A stretch of 58,805 bases of DNA from Lentisphaerota bacterium (GTDB lineage: Bacteria; Verrucomicrobiota; Lentisphaeria; Victivallales; UBA1829): assembly GCA_015061565.1 (NCBI GenBank), contig SUWI01000004.1:1-58805 (forward strand), given 5' to 3'. Of this stretch, positions 51,625 to 58,805 are shown piece by piece. The notes under the pieces are model-generated. The model was not told the origin of the DNA, ran no database searches, and was given only the letters and a program-made list of their open reading frames with translations. The first letter of the stretch is position 1. Each line of letters starts with the position of its first letter. Both the position numbers and the translations under genes were made by a program.

Positions 51625-52950
51625 ATGTCATTTCTGAAAATCGTCATGGTGGGCGGCGGCAGTTACAACTGGCTGCCGACGCTGCTGGGGGATCTGGTTC
51701 AGACCCCGGAACTGCGCAACAGTGAAATCTGGCTTCTCGATCCGCTGACGGATGCCGCCAATGAACTCAAAGCCGCCATCGAAAAAGCCGACGGCAATTC
51801 CCCGGACTACCGGTTCATTGTGACGGACAACGAGGAGGAGGCCTTCCGGGACGCCGACTTTGTGGTCATCACCATCTCCACGGGCGGACTTGAGGCGATG
51901 AGAAAGGATATTGCCATTCCGGAAAAGTACGGCATTTTCCAAACCGTGGGCGATTCGGCCGGTCCGGGGGGCTGGGCGCGGACGATCCGCAACTACAAGG
52001 TGTTCCGGGATATGGTCGAAAAAATCGAAAAACTTTCCCCGCACGCCATGATCCTCAACTATACCAACCCGATGGCGGGACTGACCGGTGTTATTTCGCG
52101 TCACTGCAGTCTGCGGCACGTGGGGCTGTGCCACGGACTTTTCAGCGTCTATTGGGCGATGCAGCGGATTTTCGGCTGTCAGGAAAAAGATATCCGGGTG
52201 AACTTCGCCGGAGTCAATCATTTCTTCTGGGTCACCGGAATGACGATCTGCGGGCGCGACGGCCTGGCGATGCTGCGTGAAAAACTGCAGGACCGGTCCA
52301 TGGATGAACTGATCACCGGCGGAAGCGATGTCGTTCCCGACCACAAAGGGGAAAAACATCTGCTGGCGGCGGAACTCTTCGAAAAATACGGCGCTCTCAC
52401 CTACTTCGAAGACCGGCACACCAGCGAATATCTGCCGGGGATCCTCAACGACCCGGAGGAAATGGCACGTCTGCAGCTGATACGCACCACTATCGAACGG
52501 CGCTATGAGAAAGTGCGGAAAAACCGCGCCTACACCTTGAAGATGATCTCGGGCGAAAAGGGGCTTTTCAAGCGGAGCCGGGAGACGGCCGTGGACATCA
52601 TCCGCGCCGCCGCCTGCGGAACCACCTTTGCCGATGTCATGAATTTGGAGAACATCGGGCAGATCTCCAACCTGCCCATGGGCGCGGTCGTAGAAACGAT
52701 GGGGTGTATCCGGGACGGTGTGCCCGAGCCCATTGCCTTCGGTGCGCTCCCGGACGGTCTGGCGGCGCTGACTGCCCCCCATTGCACGGTCCAGAAACTC
52801 ACGGTGGATGCGCTGGTGACGGGAAACCGGAAAATGCTGTCCGAGGCCCTGCTTCACGACCCGGTCTGCTCGTTCCTGCCGCCCGACCGGATCATGGCGA
52901 TGGCAAACGAACTGCTGGAGGCGAACCAGCCGTTCCTGCCGGAAATGTGA
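51625..52950 (+). CDS. Glycoside hydrolase family 4 enzyme
   Basis: 441 residues, normal GH4 length. NAD binding is KIVMVGGGSYNWLPTLLGDL; the redox and metal motifs are GDSAGPGGWARTIRN, LNYTNPMAGL, GLCHGLFSVYW (metal Cys) and GVNHFFWVTGM (metal His). GH4 enzymes cleave glycosides through transient C3 oxidation with NAD+ and Mn2+. The CHGL variant points away from the CN-P phospho-glucosidases and towards the glucosidase/galactosidase/uronidase branches. Its chemistry matches the Gfo/Idh partners upstream, supporting a C3-keto theme for the operon. No PTS genes are near, so a non-phosphorylated substrate is likely. Confidence 0.92.
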   Translation: MSFLKIVMVGGGSYNWLPTLLGDLVQTPELRNSEIWLLDPLTDAANELKAAIEKADGNSPDYRFIVTDNEEEAFRDADFVVITISTGGLEAMRKDIAIPEKYGIFQTVGDSAGPGGWARTIRNYKVFRDMVEKIEKLSPHAMILNYTNPMAGLTGVISRHCSLRHVGLCHGLFSVYWAMQRIFGCQEKDIRVNFAGVNHFFWVTGMTICGRDGLAMLREKLQDRSMDELITGGSDVVPDHKGEKHLLAAELFEKYGALTYFEDRHTSEYLPGILNDPEEMARLQLIRTTIERRYEKVRKNRAYTLKMISGEKGLFKRSRETAVDIIRAAACGTTFADVMNLENIGQISNLPMGAVVETMGCIRDGVPEPIAFGALPDGLAALTAPHCTVQKLTVDALVTGNRKMLSEALLHDPVCSFLPPDRIMAMANELLEANQPFLPEM

Positions 52951-52957
52951 GCCCTGC

Positions 52958-52987
52958 CGGAAACGCGGATCCGGTTTCCCTCACTTT
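52958..52987. terminator. Bidirectional terminator candidate between GH4 and AraC genes
   Basis: GGAAAC (52959-52964) pairs with GTTTCC (52974-52979) around a CGGATCCG core, followed by CTCACTTTTTC. It lies between two convergent genes. Confidence 0.5.
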
Positions 52988-53844
52988 TTCGCTTCTGGAG
53001 CACCTGGGAAAAATTCAGGTCTGTCCGGCTGTTTCCGGTAATACTCCGGAGAAAGCCCGGCCAGCTGCTTGAAACGGCGGGAAAAATGATAAGGATCGCC
53101 GTATCCGAGGCGGGCGGCGATGGCGACGACGGACATATCCGAACTTTTGAGCAGTTCGGCCGCGTAACGGATCTTCATTCCGTCCACATATCTTTTGGGC
53201 GTGGTTCCCGTTTCCCGCAGAAAAATCAGCCGCAGCTGGTTTTTGCTGCACTGGCATATTTCAGCCATTTCATCGAGCGTCCAGTTCTTGGTCGGAGTTT
53301 CTTCGATCAGTTTCAGCAGATTGTCGAGCGAGGTCCCCGCCTGGTTTTCATCCTCTTCCAGATAAAGTTTCATGAGCACTTCCTGCAGCAGGAAATTGGC
53401 TTGAAGCCGCTTTTTTATGGAAGGCATCTGCATCAGTTCCACAATCGGCCGCAGGACCCGGGTCGTCCCCAGATTGAAGACGCCGCTCCGGATGATCCCC
53501 GCCTTGAAAAACATATCGGCAACGGGACCGGTAAATTTCACGGAGTCTTCAAAAAACATGTAGTCCCCGTAACTGCCGTAGCGGTTGACTACGTTGGGAG
53601 TGACCACGATGCACGCTCCGGGCCGGAGCACCTGTTCTTTCTGGTTTTCGAATTTGATTTTCCCCATTCCCCGGAAGAGGTGCGAGATGGAATAAAAATC
53701 GAAACTCCGTTCCGTCATCGTGTTGAAAGCGTTGAAATGAGGCTTGTAGGTGGTGTAGGCCATTCCTATCCACAGCCCGTACGCAAGTTCTTCCGCACTG
53801 AATTCCCGGTGCGGAAAACGATAGACCCGAGCTTTGGATTTCAT
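52981..53844 (-). CDS. AraC-family regulator
   Basis: 288 residues from the ATG at 53844 (MKSKARVYRFPHREFSAEEL), chosen for GGGAG seven bases upstream and the normal size; a long upstream frame has no ribosome site. Residues about 1-170 form an AraC-binding-like cupin sensor (QVLRPGACIVVTPNVVNRYG). Two helix-turn-helix motifs follow: LDEMAEICQCSKNQLRLIFL and VVAIAARLGYGDPYHFSRRF. Divergent from the TPR/DUF4838/PIG-L set and convergent with GH4, it most likely controls glycan locus 3. Confidence 0.88.
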   Translation of the reverse strand: MKSKARVYRFPHREFSAEELAYGLWIGMAYTTYKPHFNAFNTMTERSFDFYSISHLFRGMGKIKFENQKEQVLRPGACIVVTPNVVNRYGSYGDYMFFEDSVKFTGPVADMFFKAGIIRSGVFNLGTTRVLRPIVELMQMPSIKKRLQANFLLQEVLMKLYLEEDENQAGTSLDNLLKLIEETPTKNWTLDEMAEICQCSKNQLRLIFLRETGTTPKRYVDGMKIRYAAELLKSSDMSVVAIAARLGYGDPYHFSRRFKQLAGLSPEYYRKQPDRPEFFPGAPEAKK

Positions 53845-53978
53845 GGTTTTTCTCCCTGGAGCTGCAACAGCCATACTATACTCGCCGGAACGGCAGAAGT
53901 CAAGCCGCTCCGGCAAGGATATTTCCCGGCCGGGGTGCGTTATGTGTTTTTTTGGCATGATTATATTGATTTTATCCA

Positions 53979-54007
53979 TGGTCAAAAAGCTTGGCATATT
54001 GTATAAT
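53979..54007 (+). promoter_or_regulatory. Promoter of glycan locus 3
   Basis: TGGTCA (53979-53984), 17 bases, TATAAT (54002-54007), 29 bases before the ATG. The -35 is weak, consistent with activation by the divergent AraC protein. Confidence 0.5.
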
Positions 54008-54035
54008 ATTTTAATAAAACTATGGAGTGGAGAAT

Positions 54036-54890
54036 ATGAAGATCTTCGCAGCTGCGATCGCGGCAGCCTGTTCACTTTTTCTGGCTGCCGATGAAGTTTT
54101 TCCCGAGGCGTTTCAACGTATCGGACGCATGAAAAATGCCGCCGAGGCCGAAAAGGCTTACTCGGAACTGGCACAGTCGGCCAGAAAGCCGGTCCAGCGC
54201 GATGCGGCATTCCATGCGGCCGCGCAGAAGGCGGCCAAGGCGAAGAATTATGAAAACTGCGAACGCTACATCGCCGCCATTTCCGACAGCGATCTCCGCA
54301 GTTTCGCCGCCATGGAGATGCGTTTCGGGCGCCGCCAGTTCAAACAGCTGGTCGAAGAAAGCAAAGATTTCAAACTGGAACAGTGGCGGGAGGATCTGAT
54401 CCCCGAAGCGGCTTATATGCGCGCCTACTGTTACGCCTGGATGAAAAAACGGGACGAGGCGCTGAAAGACATCACGCTGGCCCACACCTCCGCAGCGGCG
54501 CCGGCGGCGAAATACCGCATGATCCAGAAACTCTCCAATATCTACGAATCCTTTATCCCGGACAATGCCGCCGAACTGGCCTTGCTCCAACTCGCCATTC
54601 CCTATACCCAGTCGCCGGCAGTGGAGTATTTTTACCGTCAGCGGGTGGTTTGCCGTTACGCATATCTTCTCGGGAAGACCGGAAAAGCGGATGAGGGCAT
54701 TGAATTCCTGCTGGCCTACCGGGGCGACAAGGCCGCCAGCCGTGTTTTCAAGGTAAAGCAGACCCTCGGCGATCTTTATGCCATGAAAGGCGATAAGGAA
54801 AAAGCCATGAAATATTACCAGGAAGCGAAGAAAATCTATCCGCCCTGGGCAAAGGCTGTCGACCGTTCGATCAAGGCGCTTCAACAGTGA
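54036..54890 (+). CDS. Secreted or periplasmic TPR-like helical repeat protein
   Basis: 284 residues from the ATG at 54036 (GGAG eight bases upstream; a GTG at 54027 is in frame). A signal peptide (KIFAAAIAAACSLFLAADE) precedes helical repeats: AEAEKAYSELAQSARKPVQR, EAAYMRAYCYAWMKKRDEAL, KVKQTLGDLYAMKGDKEKAM and KYYQEAKKIYPPWAKAVDRS. The last two are good TPR units. It probably scaffolds other envelope proteins. It is the first gene after the AraC promoter and is followed 66 bases later by a DUF4838 protein. Confidence 0.78.
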   Translation: MKIFAAAIAAACSLFLAADEVFPEAFQRIGRMKNAAEAEKAYSELAQSARKPVQRDAAFHAAAQKAAKAKNYENCERYIAAISDSDLRSFAAMEMRFGRRQFKQLVEESKDFKLEQWREDLIPEAAYMRAYCYAWMKKRDEALKDITLAHTSAAAPAAKYRMIQKLSNIYESFIPDNAAELALLQLAIPYTQSPAVEYFYRQRVVCRYAYLLGKTGKADEGIEFLLAYRGDKAASRVFKVKQTLGDLYAMKGDKEKAMKYYQEAKKIYPPWAKAVDRSIKALQQ

Positions 54891-54956
54891 CGGGGTCCGA
54901 GAGGGAATGAGCGTAAAACGATTACATGAAATGGGAATTTTTACGGGAGCAGTAGA

Positions 54957-57401
54957 ATGAAAAGATTTTCCTGGATTCTTTTGTTTTGCCTGTTGAGTGC
55001 GGTCGTCTTCGGTGACGCCCGCATCGTGGACAACGGGAAAGCCGCCGCCGAAATCATCCTTGCGGAGACACCGGACAAAAGCGTGTCAACCGCGGCGGAA
55101 GAACTTCAAAAGTATATCCAGATGATGACCGGAGCAAAGCTCCCCATTCTTTCCGCTCCCAGCGGCAAAGCGGCAACGCGGATATTCGTGGGAGAAAGTG
55201 CTTTCACCCGCGAGGCGGGATTCTCGCTCAAGGACGTGAAATACGACGGATTCCGCATCCGGGTCCGGGGCAGCGACATCATCATTGCCGGAAACGACAT
55301 CAACTGGTATGGGAAATACAAACTGAATCACAAAATCCTGGACGGAGTGGATAAAAAATGGCATTCGTTCACCGGGCACAAATGGCGTTCGCCGATGTTC
55401 ATATACAGCATCGAGAACGCGGTCCGGACCAAGCCCAAACTGGAATTCCATAATCAGGACGGAACGGGAACGCTTTACGGCGTCTATCACTTCCTTGAAC
55501 TTTTCGGTTTCAGGTGGTATTTCTCCTTTACGGGTGCCGACCGCGATCTGGGCAAAGTCATCCCGCAGCTCAAGGACATGGCGCTGAAAGATATGGAAAT
55601 CAAGAGGGAACCGCTTTTCCCCCAGCGCATTTATTCTTACTACGTTGCCACCCGTGATAATGCCCTGTGGGTCAAATCCATGGGAGTCGGTCAGGCGGAA
55701 CTCATTCTCCCCATCCATATGTCCGGCCGGCTGCTCGATTACCGGGAAGACCCCGAACTTGCCGGGATCGTCGGCGGCAAGACCGACTGGACCGCGCCGC
55801 GTCTTTCCGGAGAAAAATTCCGCAGTGAATTCATGCACTATCTCGACTGCTTCAACCGCTTCTATCCGGTCCGGTTTGATTTCACCTCCTTCGGTTCTCC
55901 GGACGGCTGGGGCAATATCGACGACCGGGACGCCCCCCGCTGGGACCGCAAACAACGGGGAACCTCCGGACGCTTCAGCGACTACTACTGGGATTTCCTG
56001 ATGGACATCAGGGCCCGTTACAACAGCAAATATCCTTTCGGGCTGTCCCAGCGGAAACATGTTTACGCCTATTCCTGCACCCGCCGGATCCCGGAACTTC
56101 TGGAGAAGAAAGGCGCCGCGGTGCCCGAGGATTTCACCGTCTTCTTCTGCTATACCTCCGACCGGATGCACCTCCCCGGTATGGATTACCGTCCCGAACT
56201 CCGGGAGTGGCAGGCACGGATGAAATCGCCGCGTCAGCTGATCGTGTATGACTACTATTATGAGCATACCAAATACAAGGGCGAAAGACCGCCGATGCCC
56301 TATATTTTCACCGGACTCCTCAAAAAGGAATTCGCCGAACTTTACGGAAAATGCGACGGCTGGCTGCTGGAAGGCATGGTTGCCAACCGGAATAAAGGGA
56401 AATTAGACGGTTTTTACCGTCCCGCCATCAATTCCCCCATGTTCTATCTGCGGAACCGGATGAGCTGGGACCGCAACTGCGATCCGGTGAAAGAACTCGA
56501 AGACCTGTGCCGCCGCTACTACGGTCCGGCCGCCAAAGAGATGATGGCTCTCTACACCGAGGCCGAAAAGATCTGGATGCGGCCCGTCGCCCGCGCCGTC
56601 ACGGCGCACTCCGGGTATTTCAAGAAGGAGGATGTGTCCCGTGTCTTCGGTCTGCTTGAGAAGGCAAAAGCCAAGGCCGGCAAAGGTAACGTTTACGCGC
56701 GGCGCATCGGCAAGCTGGAACAGGAAATGCTGCCTTTGAAGGATGTGTTCAAGCAAATGGCAAGAAAAGGTCCGCTGGTGCGGGCGATGATGTTTACCGA
56801 CGAAGCGAAGCCCGATGTAAACGGCGATCTGGAAAAGCCCTTCTGGAAGTGGCGTTCCCGTACGCCGCCCCTGCGCTGGGAACTGCGCGATATGAACACG
56901 GCAAAATATCCCGAACATATCGCTACTTACGTCGATTTCCGCTACCTGGGGGATGTTCTCTATATCGCTATCGAGTGTCTGGAACCGAAAATGCAGAATC
57001 TCCGAGTAGTTGCCAGGGAAAACGACAACCAGTCGATCTGGGCCGGCGACATGGTGGAGATCTCCCTTGAGACCACCAACGGCCGGCGTCCGGTGATCAA
57101 TGTGGACCCGGAGGGACACGTATTCGACCGCGACCCGAATATGCCCAATGCGGCTGATCTGCCCCGGTTCTACAAGGTCAAAAAATGCGCCGTCAAAAAG
57201 CTGAGCGACCGCTGGTGCGTGGAACTTGCCGTCGATTTTGCGGAACTGGGCTGCACCCGGCCCAATCCTTCCACGCCCTGCGGAGTTCAGATTTCCCGGC
57301 AGCGCATGGCCGGCAACAAGCCGGAATACTATATGCTTTCGCCCACCGGATCCCGTTTCAATGACCACGAGGAAATGATGGCCAACATATTCGCCCGCTG
57401 A
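54957..57401 (+). CDS. Secreted DUF4838-like protein with C-terminal CBM9-like domain
   Basis: 814 residues. Signal peptide MKRFSWILLFCLLSAVVFGD, then the N-terminal domain (SVSTAAEELQKYIQMMTGAK, GTLYGVYHFLELFGFRWYF) and a DUF4838-type barrel (QAELILPIHMSGRLLDY, FTVFFCYTSDRMHLPGMDYR). Unlike the two other DUF4838 proteins in this window it has no CxCxxC cluster. From about 610 a CBM9-like sandwich follows (DVNGDLEKPFWKWRSRTPPL, SIWAGDMVEISLETTNG, WCVELAVDFAELG). It should act outside the cytoplasmic membrane on a glycan. It is followed 24 bases later by the PIG-L deacetylase gene. Confidence 0.82.
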   Translation: MKRFSWILLFCLLSAVVFGDARIVDNGKAAAEIILAETPDKSVSTAAEELQKYIQMMTGAKLPILSAPSGKAATRIFVGESAFTREAGFSLKDVKYDGFRIRVRGSDIIIAGNDINWYGKYKLNHKILDGVDKKWHSFTGHKWRSPMFIYSIENAVRTKPKLEFHNQDGTGTLYGVYHFLELFGFRWYFSFTGADRDLGKVIPQLKDMALKDMEIKREPLFPQRIYSYYVATRDNALWVKSMGVGQAELILPIHMSGRLLDYREDPELAGIVGGKTDWTAPRLSGEKFRSEFMHYLDCFNRFYPVRFDFTSFGSPDGWGNIDDRDAPRWDRKQRGTSGRFSDYYWDFLMDIRARYNSKYPFGLSQRKHVYAYSCTRRIPELLEKKGAAVPEDFTVFFCYTSDRMHLPGMDYRPELREWQARMKSPRQLIVYDYYYEHTKYKGERPPMPYIFTGLLKKEFAELYGKCDGWLLEGMVANRNKGKLDGFYRPAINSPMFYLRNRMSWDRNCDPVKELEDLCRRYYGPAAKEMMALYTEAEKIWMRPVARAVTAHSGYFKKEDVSRVFGLLEKAKAKAGKGNVYARRIGKLEQEMLPLKDVFKQMARKGPLVRAMMFTDEAKPDVNGDLEKPFWKWRSRTPPLRWELRDMNTAKYPEHIATYVDFRYLGDVLYIAIECLEPKMQNLRVVARENDNQSIWAGDMVEISLETTNGRRPVINVDPEGHVFDRDPNMPNAADLPRFYKVKKCAVKKLSDRWCVELAVDFAELGCTRPNPSTPCGVQISRQRMAGNKPEYYMLSPTGSRFNDHEEMMANIFAR

Positions 57402-57425
57402 AAACAGAAAGGAAATTGCCTCAGA

Positions 57426-58277
57426 ATGTCCAGCAAATCACTGATGGGACTCTTCGCTCACGCAGACGATATAGAGTTTGCGGTCGGCGGAACCTGTCTC
57501 AAGTATATCGAGAAAGGTTATAAGGTGGACTACATCATGTCCACCAACAACATGTCCGGCCAGATCCACCAGGTCGAAAAGGATGGTTCCATCACCCTGA
57601 TCCCCTGTCCTCCGCAGGAAATGGAACCCATCCGGAAACGGGAAGCCGCTGCCGGGGCGGCGCGTCTGGGCTGCGTCCCGCTGCATCTGGATTACCCGCA
57701 GCGTCACTATAATGACGAAAGCGGGAAAAAGATTTCCATCGGCTACGGGATGCCCGCACCGCAAGGGGTCTCCTGTGCGCTGCCCAACATCTTGATCGCC
57801 CATGAGTCCAGGGAGGAAGTCGCCAAGGTGGCGGATCTGATCCTCGAACGGGATCCCGAGGTGATCTTTACTCACAGCTGCTCCAGCGATTCTCCGGAAC
57901 ATTATGCTACGGCGCTCCTCACCGCCAAGGGATATGCACAGGCAGTGAAACGGGGATACGGCGGAGAACTTTTCTTCGTCTGCGAAATGTGCCAGAGTTC
58001 TTTCTTCCTGCGCAATCATCTCCGGTGGGATTCCTTTATCGATATCACCGGCCGCCGCCAGGCGCAGTTCGACCTGATCCGCTGTCATATTTCCATGGTT
58101 CCGTTTCCGGAACGGATGGACTATCTGGACTTCACTCCGATTTGCGGGATCAGGGATGCGGAACTTTTTTCCTGGTTCTGCAACGGCTCGAAAAAAGCGC
58201 CGGCCGCGCGCGGGGATCTCTCCCAGGAGCTGCTGGATCATTTCGTCCGGGGACGCTGGTATGACCCGGGGTTGTAA
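57426..58277 (+). CDS. PIG-L/LmbE-type N-acetylglucosaminyl deacetylase-like protein
   Basis: 283 residues. The zinc motif is AHADDIEF (His12, Asp14, Asp15), with EMEPIRKREAAAGAARLGCV and HSCSSDSPEHYATA, which carries the third ligand and a second active-site residue. No signal peptide, so cytoplasmic. PIG-L enzymes remove acetyl groups from GlcNAc-containing substrates, which would fit processing of an amino-sugar glycan imported by locus 3. AAAGGA lies upstream of the ATG. Confidence 0.87.
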   Translation: MSSKSLMGLFAHADDIEFAVGGTCLKYIEKGYKVDYIMSTNNMSGQIHQVEKDGSITLIPCPPQEMEPIRKREAAAGAARLGCVPLHLDYPQRHYNDESGKKISIGYGMPAPQGVSCALPNILIAHESREEVAKVADLILERDPEVIFTHSCSSDSPEHYATALLTAKGYAQAVKRGYGGELFFVCEMCQSSFFLRNHLRWDSFIDITGRRQAQFDLIRCHISMVPFPERMDYLDFTPICGIRDAELFSWFCNGSKKAPAARGDLSQELLDHFVRGRWYDPGL

Positions 58278-58397
58278 AATATGCAAAGAAAGAGGACAAG
58301 CAGTTCGGCAGCATTCATTCCGACTGTTCCGAATTGATTCGAATATCAGATACCACCAATTCAAAAAGTGCAGAAAACTGCAGAAAGGAAATTGAAC

Positions 58398-58547
58398 ATG
58401 AGCGTGTTTTCATCTTTCATCTCCTTGTCCTCCATAGCTCGAAGAGCGACGGAGGATCATCTCTCATCTTTCGGGCGGAAACGGCGTTTTACGCTGATAG
58501 AGCTCCTGGTGGATTCTGCTTGCTTTAGCAGAGATCCGGCAAAATAG
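58398..58547 (+). pseudogene. Broken prepilin leader
   Basis: 49 codons: [38 protein letters not shown], then SACFSRDPAK and TAG. The leader is about 85 percent identical in DNA to that of the intact gene at 40349 (GTTTTCATCTTTCATCTC, TGTCCTCCA, CGGAGGATCAT). The match stops abruptly after the LLV codons. The usual membrane helix and body are absent. AAAGGAA precedes the ATG, so the peptide may still be made. Confidence 0.8.
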
Positions 58548-58707
58548 AACAAGGTATGAGGTTGGAGAGATGAGAGATGAGGTAAAAACAATCCCGGCAG
58601 TTTGACAATGAAAAAACATGTTCCTCCGGATTGCACGTTATCAATATCTTTCCGCGTTCTGCATTCTCACTGAGAAAACGATGAAAACTAAAAAAAGGAC
58701 AATAATC
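58548..58707. other. Leader debris between two prepilin starts
   Basis: GGTATGAGG and GAGAGATGAGAGATGAGGTA (58557-58592) are inverted copies of the TCATCTCTCATACC leader repeat. Nothing else is recognisable. Confidence 0.5.
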
Positions 58708-58805
58708 ATGCTAAAAACCAAAAACTGCATTATAAATATCTCATCTCTCATACCTCATCTCTCATACCTGAAGCGTAAAATGCCCCGGCGTTTTACGCTG
58801 ATAGA
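58708..58805 (+). CDS. Prepilin-type protein, N-terminal part only
   Basis: The frame MLKTKNCIINISSLIPHLSY, LKRKMPRRFTLI runs off the window end. AAGGA lies nine bases before the ATG at 58708; an ATG at 58681 is also in frame. The leader contains two perfect 14-bp units (58741-58754, 58755-58768) and stays in frame to the RFTLI motif. This is the in-frame counterpart of the broken leader at 7281. Confidence 0.85.
   Translation, partial: MLKTKNCIINISSLIPHLSYLKRKMPRRFTLI
58741..58768 (+). repeat. Two perfect 14-bp tandem repeats in a prepilin leader
   Basis: TCATCTCTCATACC twice without mismatch, followed by TGAAGCG as in the copy at 7181-7199. Confidence 0.9.

Noticed and set aside
53845-54210. 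N-terminal extension of the AraC regulator
   Set aside because: About 120 extra codons upstream have no ribosome site, odd composition and cover the divergent promoter region.

Overview
The window looks like a chromosomal segment of a Lentisphaerota bacterium (Victivallales-like, probably gut-associated). The grounds are several prepilin-type proteins with an [20 protein letters not shown] start and an H-x9-DG tail, three DUF4838 proteins, a DUF6259 protein, a GH123-like remnant, many small sugar-catabolic operons each with its own regulator, and moderately high GC with intergenic tandem-repeat elements. The assignment is inferred from gene content only.

Layout. 1-508 is the 3' end of glutamate dehydrogenase. 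509-2130 is a repeat-rich stretch with a truncated GH123-like gene next to a 164-bp element with 18-bp perfect terminal inverted repeats. 2133-6193 (minus) is a glmS-glmM-glmU-like operon for UDP-GlcNAc precursors. 6333-11945 (minus) is glycan locus 1: prepilin, DUF4838, a TolB/PL22-like propeller and a second, out-of-frame prepilin. 12119-17771 holds a phosphotriesterase-like/M24 pair under a PocR-AraC regulator, a divergent unknown gene and a LacI gene. 17854-23753 (minus) is a compact catabolic operon (DeoR, class III aminotransferase, FGGY kinase, amidohydrolase, fucose isomerase-like). 23997-27177 is HPr-trkA-trkH, followed by tRNA-Ala(GGC).

27316-35900 is accessory DNA: two hipBA modules, an AT-richer gene resembling AbiGi/DUF2971-type proteins, a decayed serine recombinase, a W-rich repeat remnant, an ankyrin-like gene and one unknown gene. 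35901-46592 is glycan locus 2: a phospholipase/nuclease-like protein, a GH42-like enzyme, GntR, then divergent prepilin-LamG-DUF4838-HAD-DUF6259. 46861-52950 is an AXE1 esterase, Gfo/Idh, sugar isomerase, Gfo/Idh and GH4 set, which suggests an oxidation-based glycoside pathway. 52981 to the end is glycan locus 3: AraC, TPR protein, DUF4838-CBM9, PIG-L deacetylase, a broken prepilin and the start of another prepilin.

Main new points. (1) The prepilin leaders carry a 14-bp tandem repeat; the copy upstream of 7103 is out of frame by exactly what one more repeat unit would fix, and the window-end copy has that unit, which suggests phase variation. (2) The leaders fall into two nucleotide families with broken copies nearby, as if they move or recombine as cassettes. 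(3) There is a family of 9-bp-periodic inverted-repeat elements. (4) Promoters share an unusually uniform TTGnnn-N16-TATATT form. (5) AraC-style operators with 21-bp-spaced direct repeats can be read directly, one of them within an 85-bp control region present twice.
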